Below are positions 13,085 to 16,052 of a stretch of 16,052 bases of DNA, one piece after another (position 1 is the first letter of the stretch; each line of letters opens with the position of its first letter). This DNA comes from JAQSWP01 sp050185515 (GTDB lineage Bacteria; Pseudomonadota; Alphaproteobacteria; Reyranellales; JAQSWP01): contig JBFWZG010000079.1 of assembly GCA_050185515.1 (NCBI GenBank), forward strand, positions 1-16,052, in the 5' to 3' direction. The position numbers and the translations under genes are program-made. The notes under the pieces are model-generated. The model was not told the DNA's origin, made no database searches, and saw only the letters and a program-made list of their open reading frames with translations.

Positions 13085-14521
13085 ATGGCGCAATTCGGCG
13101 AAATCCCGATCAGTCGGCGTGGCGCATGTGGCGCGCTGCTGGCCGCCGCTCTCTGGCGGCCGGCGCAGGCGCAACAACTGCCCGCCGGCGAGTTGCGCAT
13201 CGGGCTGGAGTTCGAACCGGCGACGCTCGATCCGCATTTCCGCGACCGCCCGCCCGATCGCCAGATCGCCGCCCATATCTTCGAGCCTCTGCTGCGCCAG
13301 GGCGATGACGGCCGGCTTGCGCCGGTTCTCGCCCTGTCCTGGCGGCAGCGCGATGCCGCCCACTGGCAGTTCGATCTGCGGCCCGAGGTGAGATTCCACG
13401 ACGGCGGGGCGTTCACCGCCGAGGATGTCGCCTTCTCGATCGAGCGGGCGCGGCGGGTGCCGGAGGCCGATGCCTCCTTCGCGGCGGCGGCGGGCGCCAT
13501 TGCCGAAATCCGCGTGCTCGATCCGCTTACCCTGCTGATCGCCGCGGCCGTGCCCGATACCGACCTGCCGGCGCTGATGGCGCGCCTGCCGATCGTCTCC
13601 AAGCGCGCCGCTGCCGGCCCCGCCCCGGAAGGCCGGCCGTCCTCGGATTTCGATTCCGGCGCGGCGGCCGTCGGGACCGGGCCTTACCGCTTCGGCCAAT
13701 GGGTGCAGGGCGACCGCTTGGTGCTGACGGCCAGTCCCGACTGGTGGGGCGGCCAGGCGCAATGGCGCCAGGTCGTGTTCCGCCCGGTGCCGCACGATGC
13801 GCGACGCGTCATCCTGCTGCGCCAGGGCGAGCTCGATCTGATCGAGAACCCGCCGCGTCCGGCGCTGGGCGGCCTGCGCCGCGATCCCGACGTCGCCGTC
13901 GCCGAAATCCTGTCGGCACGGCTGGTGCATGTCGCCCTCGACGCCAGCTCGGCCGAGCTGCGGCTGGCCGCCGATTCGCAGATCGCCAATCCGTTGCGCG
14001 ATGCGCGGGTGCGCGAGGCGCTCGACCTCGCGATCGATCGCCGCCAGATTCTGCGCAACGTGCTGCAGGGCGAGGGCGCTGTCGCCACCGGCCTGGCGCC
14101 GCCGCAAGGCGACGCCGGGCCGCCGGCCGGAAGCGATGCCGGGTTCAATCCCGCCCGCGCCCGAAAGCTTCTGGCCGATGCCGGTCTGGTCGAAGGTTTC
14201 CCGCTGACTTTGGCCGCGCCCGAGGGCCGCTTCGCCAACGCCGATGGCATCGCCCGCGAGGTCGCCGGCATGTGGGCCCGCATCGGCGTGCGTACTACGG
14301 TCGAGCTGCTGGCCGCCGACGCCCGCCGCCGGCCGCCCGACGAATCGCGGCCCGCAGCACTTCAGGCCGGAATCAACCTGGCCGGGCCCGACGCTGTGGC
14401 CGCGCGAACCGTCCTGCCGCTGCTGTTCGAGAACGCCGTCTGGGCCAGCCGCGCCGGCATAGCCTACCGGCCGCGCCGCGATCAGTGGACGCTGGCGCAG
14501 AACGCGCTTCGTGCGCCATGA
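13085..14521 (+). CDS. ABC-type peptide/nickel-type (family 5) solute-binding protein, C-lobe shortened
   Basis: 478 aa. The N-terminus MAQFGEIPISRRGACGALLA has a twin-arginine (SRRGAC) export motif, with likely cleavage AQA-QQ near 29-31, so it is periplasmic. Family features include LRIGLEFEPATLDPHF (37-52), FEPLLRQGDDG (66-76) and VRFHDGGAFTAEDVAFSIERA (102-122). GTGPYRF (197-203) and REALDLAIDRRQIL (310-323) follow. After GVRTTVELL (401-409), the usual stretch of about 70-100 residues is missing, yet the family-like ending VWASRAGIAYRPRRDQWTLA (452-471) is present in frame. The likely ATG is 13085; ATG 13043 would extend it. No permease or ATPase genes are beside it, so it may work with distant partners, have another role, or be decaying. 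Confidence 0.8.
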   Translation: MAQFGEIPISRRGACGALLAAALWRPAQAQQLPAGELRIGLEFEPATLDPHFRDRPPDRQIAAHIFEPLLRQGDDGRLAPVLALSWRQRDAAHWQFDLRPEVRFHDGGAFTAEDVAFSIERARRVPEADASFAAAAGAIAEIRVLDPLTLLIAAAVPDTDLPALMARLPIVSKRAAAGPAPEGRPSSDFDSGAAAVGTGPYRFGQWVQGDRLVLTASPDWWGGQAQWRQVVFRPVPHDARRVILLRQGELDLIENPPRPALGGLRRDPDVAVAEILSARLVHVALDASSAELRLAADSQIANPLRDARVREALDLAIDRRQILRNVLQGEGAVATGLAPPQGDAGPPAGSDAGFNPARARKLLADAGLVEGFPLTLAAPEGRFANADGIAREVAGMWARIGVRTTVELLAADARRRPPDESRPAALQAGINLAGPDAVAARTVLPLLFENAVWASRAGIAYRPRRDQWTLAQNALRAP

Positions 14522-14552
14522 TCCTTCGGCGCCAGCCAGCCGGAGCCCTCGC

Positions 14553-15647
14553 ATGCCGTCGCCGTCCCTGCACAAGCATTTCTCGCCCGACTACGTCACC
14601 GCCCGCGAGAAATTCCGCAACGCCTGCGCCGAAGCCGGGCTGAAGACCGAGCGCCTGCTCAATCCCGAGACCGGCATGCTGGGCGAGGATCTGACCACCG
14701 ACGTGGTGTGGATCGGCCCGCCCGATGCCGAGCGCGTGCTGCTGACCAACTCCGCCACCCATGGCGTCGAGGGTCTCTACGGCAGCGGCTGCCAGGTTGG
14801 CTTCCTGCGCGAGGGGCACTGGAAGAACCTGCCGTCGGGCGTGGCGATGCTGGTGATCCACGCCATCAACCCCTATGGCTTCTCCTGGCTTCGGCGGGTC
14901 AACGAAGACAACGTTGACCTCAACCGCAACTTCCTCGATTTCACGCAGCCCCTGCCGCAGAACCCGGGCTATGCCGGCATCCATCCGGTGCTGGCGCCGC
15001 CGCACTGGAATCCGCAGATCGCCAAATCGGTGCGCACGAATCTGGAGGAGTTCTCCTTCCGCGTCGGCCGTCGCGAGGCGGCCGCAGCCATCTCCGCCGG
15101 CCAGCACACCCATCCCGACGGGCTGTTCTACGGCGGCATTCGTCCCACCTGGTCGAACGGCGTCATCGCCTATCTGGCGGCACGCTATCTCAAGCGCATG
15201 AAGCACATGGTGGTGGTCGATTTCCATACCGGGCTCGGGCCGTACGGCCATTCTGAACTCATCTGCCGCCACCCGGTGGACAGCGTCGCGCTCAAACGCG
15301 CCCGCCAGTGGTTTGGCGCCGACGTCACCTCGCCGGCCGCCGGCGAATCGGATTCGCCGGTAATCGAGGGCAATCTGCGCATGTCGTTCAATCGCCATTG
15401 CCCGGGCAGCGAGTTCACCGCCTTCGCCATCGAGGTCGGCACGCGCGACTGGCGCGACGTCGAGATGTCGCTGATCGCTGACAACTGGCTGCACAATTAC
15501 GGCGAGCCGCGCGGGCAGGGCGCGGCGCCGATCAAGGCCGCCATCCGCGACGCCTTCTATCCCGACGAGGATTCCTGGCGCGAGAAATGCTACCCGCGCG
15601 CGCTGGAGATTCAGAAAACGGCGCTGGCGGGCCTGGCGGGGATTTGA
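14553..15647 (+). CDS. DUF2817 / M14-like zinc carboxypeptidase-family protein
   Basis: 364 aa, cytoplasmic (no signal peptide). The pattern follows M14-type peptidases: THGVEG (69-74) supplies H70 and E73 as zinc ligands, and HAINPYGFSWLRR with NVDLNRNF (120-127) gives the substrate-binding Asn-Arg. DFHTGLGPYG (223-232) provides the third zinc ligand H225, and FAIEVGT (291-297) provides the catalytic Glu E294. All expected residues are present, so hydrolase activity on a peptide or amide is likely; DUF2817 substrates are not characterised. The ATG at 14553 has CGGAG 7 nt upstream. An in-frame ATG at 14511 overlaps the preceding gene and is less likely. It follows the solute-binding protein gene by 31 bp on the same strand, so the two may be co-transcribed. 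Confidence 0.88.
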   Translation: MPSPSLHKHFSPDYVTAREKFRNACAEAGLKTERLLNPETGMLGEDLTTDVVWIGPPDAERVLLTNSATHGVEGLYGSGCQVGFLREGHWKNLPSGVAMLVIHAINPYGFSWLRRVNEDNVDLNRNFLDFTQPLPQNPGYAGIHPVLAPPHWNPQIAKSVRTNLEEFSFRVGRREAAAAISAGQHTHPDGLFYGGIRPTWSNGVIAYLAARYLKRMKHMVVVDFHTGLGPYGHSELICRHPVDSVALKRARQWFGADVTSPAAGESDSPVIEGNLRMSFNRHCPGSEFTAFAIEVGTRDWRDVEMSLIADNWLHNYGEPRGQGAAPIKAAIRDAFYPDEDSWREKCYPRALEIQKTALAGLAGI

Positions 15648-15653
15648 CCTTCC

Positions 15654-15742
15654 CCGTCATCCTGAGCGCAGCGAAGGATCTTCTCTCAACAGCACCAGTT
15701 TTTCCGTTGAAGCAAGATGCTTCGCTCCGCTCAGCATGACGG
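15654..15742. repeat. Long palindromic repeat in a convergent gap
   Basis: The 29-nt left arm 15654-15682 (CCGTCATCCTGAGCGCAGCG...) pairs with the right arm 15714-15742 at 26 of 29 positions, around a 31-nt loop. The three unpaired positions (15661, 15669 and 15677) are C-C, C-C and G-G, spaced exactly 8 nt apart. The core CATCCTGAGCG(c)AGCGAAGGATC is of a type I remember as recurring in many bacterial genomes. It lies between two convergent genes and starts 6 bp after the DUF2817 stop. Confidence 0.9.
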
Positions 15743-15759
15743 AGGAGAGCATGAGGGCC

Positions 15760-16052
15760 TCAATCCCAGAATGCGATGGTCCTGATCTCGATGCTTTCGC
15801 GTGGGCGCGGATTGGCAGGCGCCGTCGGGTCGTCGAAGGCGGTATGGGCCGATATCTTGGCGTGGCCCGGGGCGCTGTCGTAGCACTTGATCAGCACAAC
15901 CTCGTCGCGCTCCATGCGCGGGAACCAGAACCAGCGCTGATCGCGATTATGGGCCACGGCATAGGTCTCGCCGGTGCGCTCGCGATAGATCAGGTCGGAG
16001 GCGATGAGGTCCTTGGGCTTGATGCTGCGCGCATCGGCCAGCGCCAGCGGCG
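15760..16052 (-). CDS. CmcJ/NvfI-family oxidoreductase, C-terminal part
   Basis: Partial: the frame is open to the window edge and only the last 96 residues and the stop (15760-15762) are inside. The visible part runs PLALADARSIKPKDLIASDL, YRERTGETYA, RWFWFPRMERDEVVLIKCYDS, then AHTAFDDPTAP and RESIEIRTIAFW. This end (FPRM..DE..L.KCYDS, HTAFDDP, PRESIE.R) is the signature of CmcJ/NvfI-type proteins, related to methoxylation/hydroxylation enzymes of cephamycin and fungal meroterpenoid biosynthesis, probably 2-oxoglutarate-type oxygenases. The apparent GTG start at 15957 is internal, not a real start. It is convergent with the DUF2817 gene. Its substrate is unknown. Confidence 0.85.
   Translation of the reverse strand, partial: PLALADARSIKPKDLIASDLIYRERTGETYAVAHNRDQRWFWFPRMERDEVVLIKCYDSAPGHAKISAHTAFDDPTAPANPRPRESIEIRTIAFWD

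Noticed and set aside
13067..14575. 502-aa minus-strand ORF opposite the solute-binding protein
   Set aside because: Antisense shadow, Arg/Gly/Gln-rich, no signal peptide or motif; the sense strand has a Tat signal and family motifs.

Overview
This is a GC-rich (roughly 65-68% by eye), gene-dense stretch of bacterial chromosome. Codons end mostly in G or C, and the content (TRAP transporter, CaiB/BaiF racemase, SMP-30-like propeller, CmcJ/NvfI-type oxidoreductase, DUF2817 peptidase-like protein) fits an alphaproteobacterium of the Rhizobiales/Rhodospirillales type. The exact genus cannot be read from the window. No phage, IS, CRISPR or toxin-antitoxin genes were seen, and no intergenic gap exceeds about 190 bp.

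Left part (1-3561): a tRNA-Arg(CCT) on the minus strand with a good promoter; a NUDIX hydrolase of the NUDT19/RP2 type; then a nucleotide-sugar epimerase closely resembling CDP-paratose 2-epimerase, divergent from a GT4 glycosyltransferase. The divergent pair is separated by a short AT-rich patch with a perfect 7-3-7 inverted repeat inside a candidate promoter. A 45-codon ORF lies between this patch and the glycosyltransferase and overlaps its start. The pair probably serves a surface glycan.

Middle part (3565-9273, minus strand): a probable transcription unit read dctP-dctQ-dctM, then a secreted double six-bladed SMP-30/NHL-like propeller, then an MBL-fold hydrolase. Starts are TTG (dctP), GTG (dctQ), ATG (dctM), ATG (propeller) and GTG (MBL). 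The 180-bp gap upstream of dctP is shared with a divergent alpha-methylacyl-CoA racemase gene and holds a perfect TTCACA-AAA-TGTGAA operator-like site.

Right part (9454-16052): the racemase, a small secreted DUF2066 protein on the minus strand, an AMP-forming acyl-CoA synthetase, a Tat-exported ABC-type family 5 solute-binding protein that seems to lack part of its C-terminal lobe, a DUF2817 (M14-like) metallopeptidase-like protein, and the 3' end of a CmcJ/NvfI-family oxidoreductase running off the window. Taken together this reads as an acid uptake and CoA-activation neighbourhood: TRAP or ABC import, CoA ligation, 2-methylacyl-CoA epimerisation, with hydrolases alongside. The substrate is unknown and the pathway is inference.

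Two of the four convergent gene junctions (1016-1152 and 15648-15759) are filled almost entirely by long, unrelated palindromic repeats. The other two (3562-3564 and 10600-10618) have almost no spacer.
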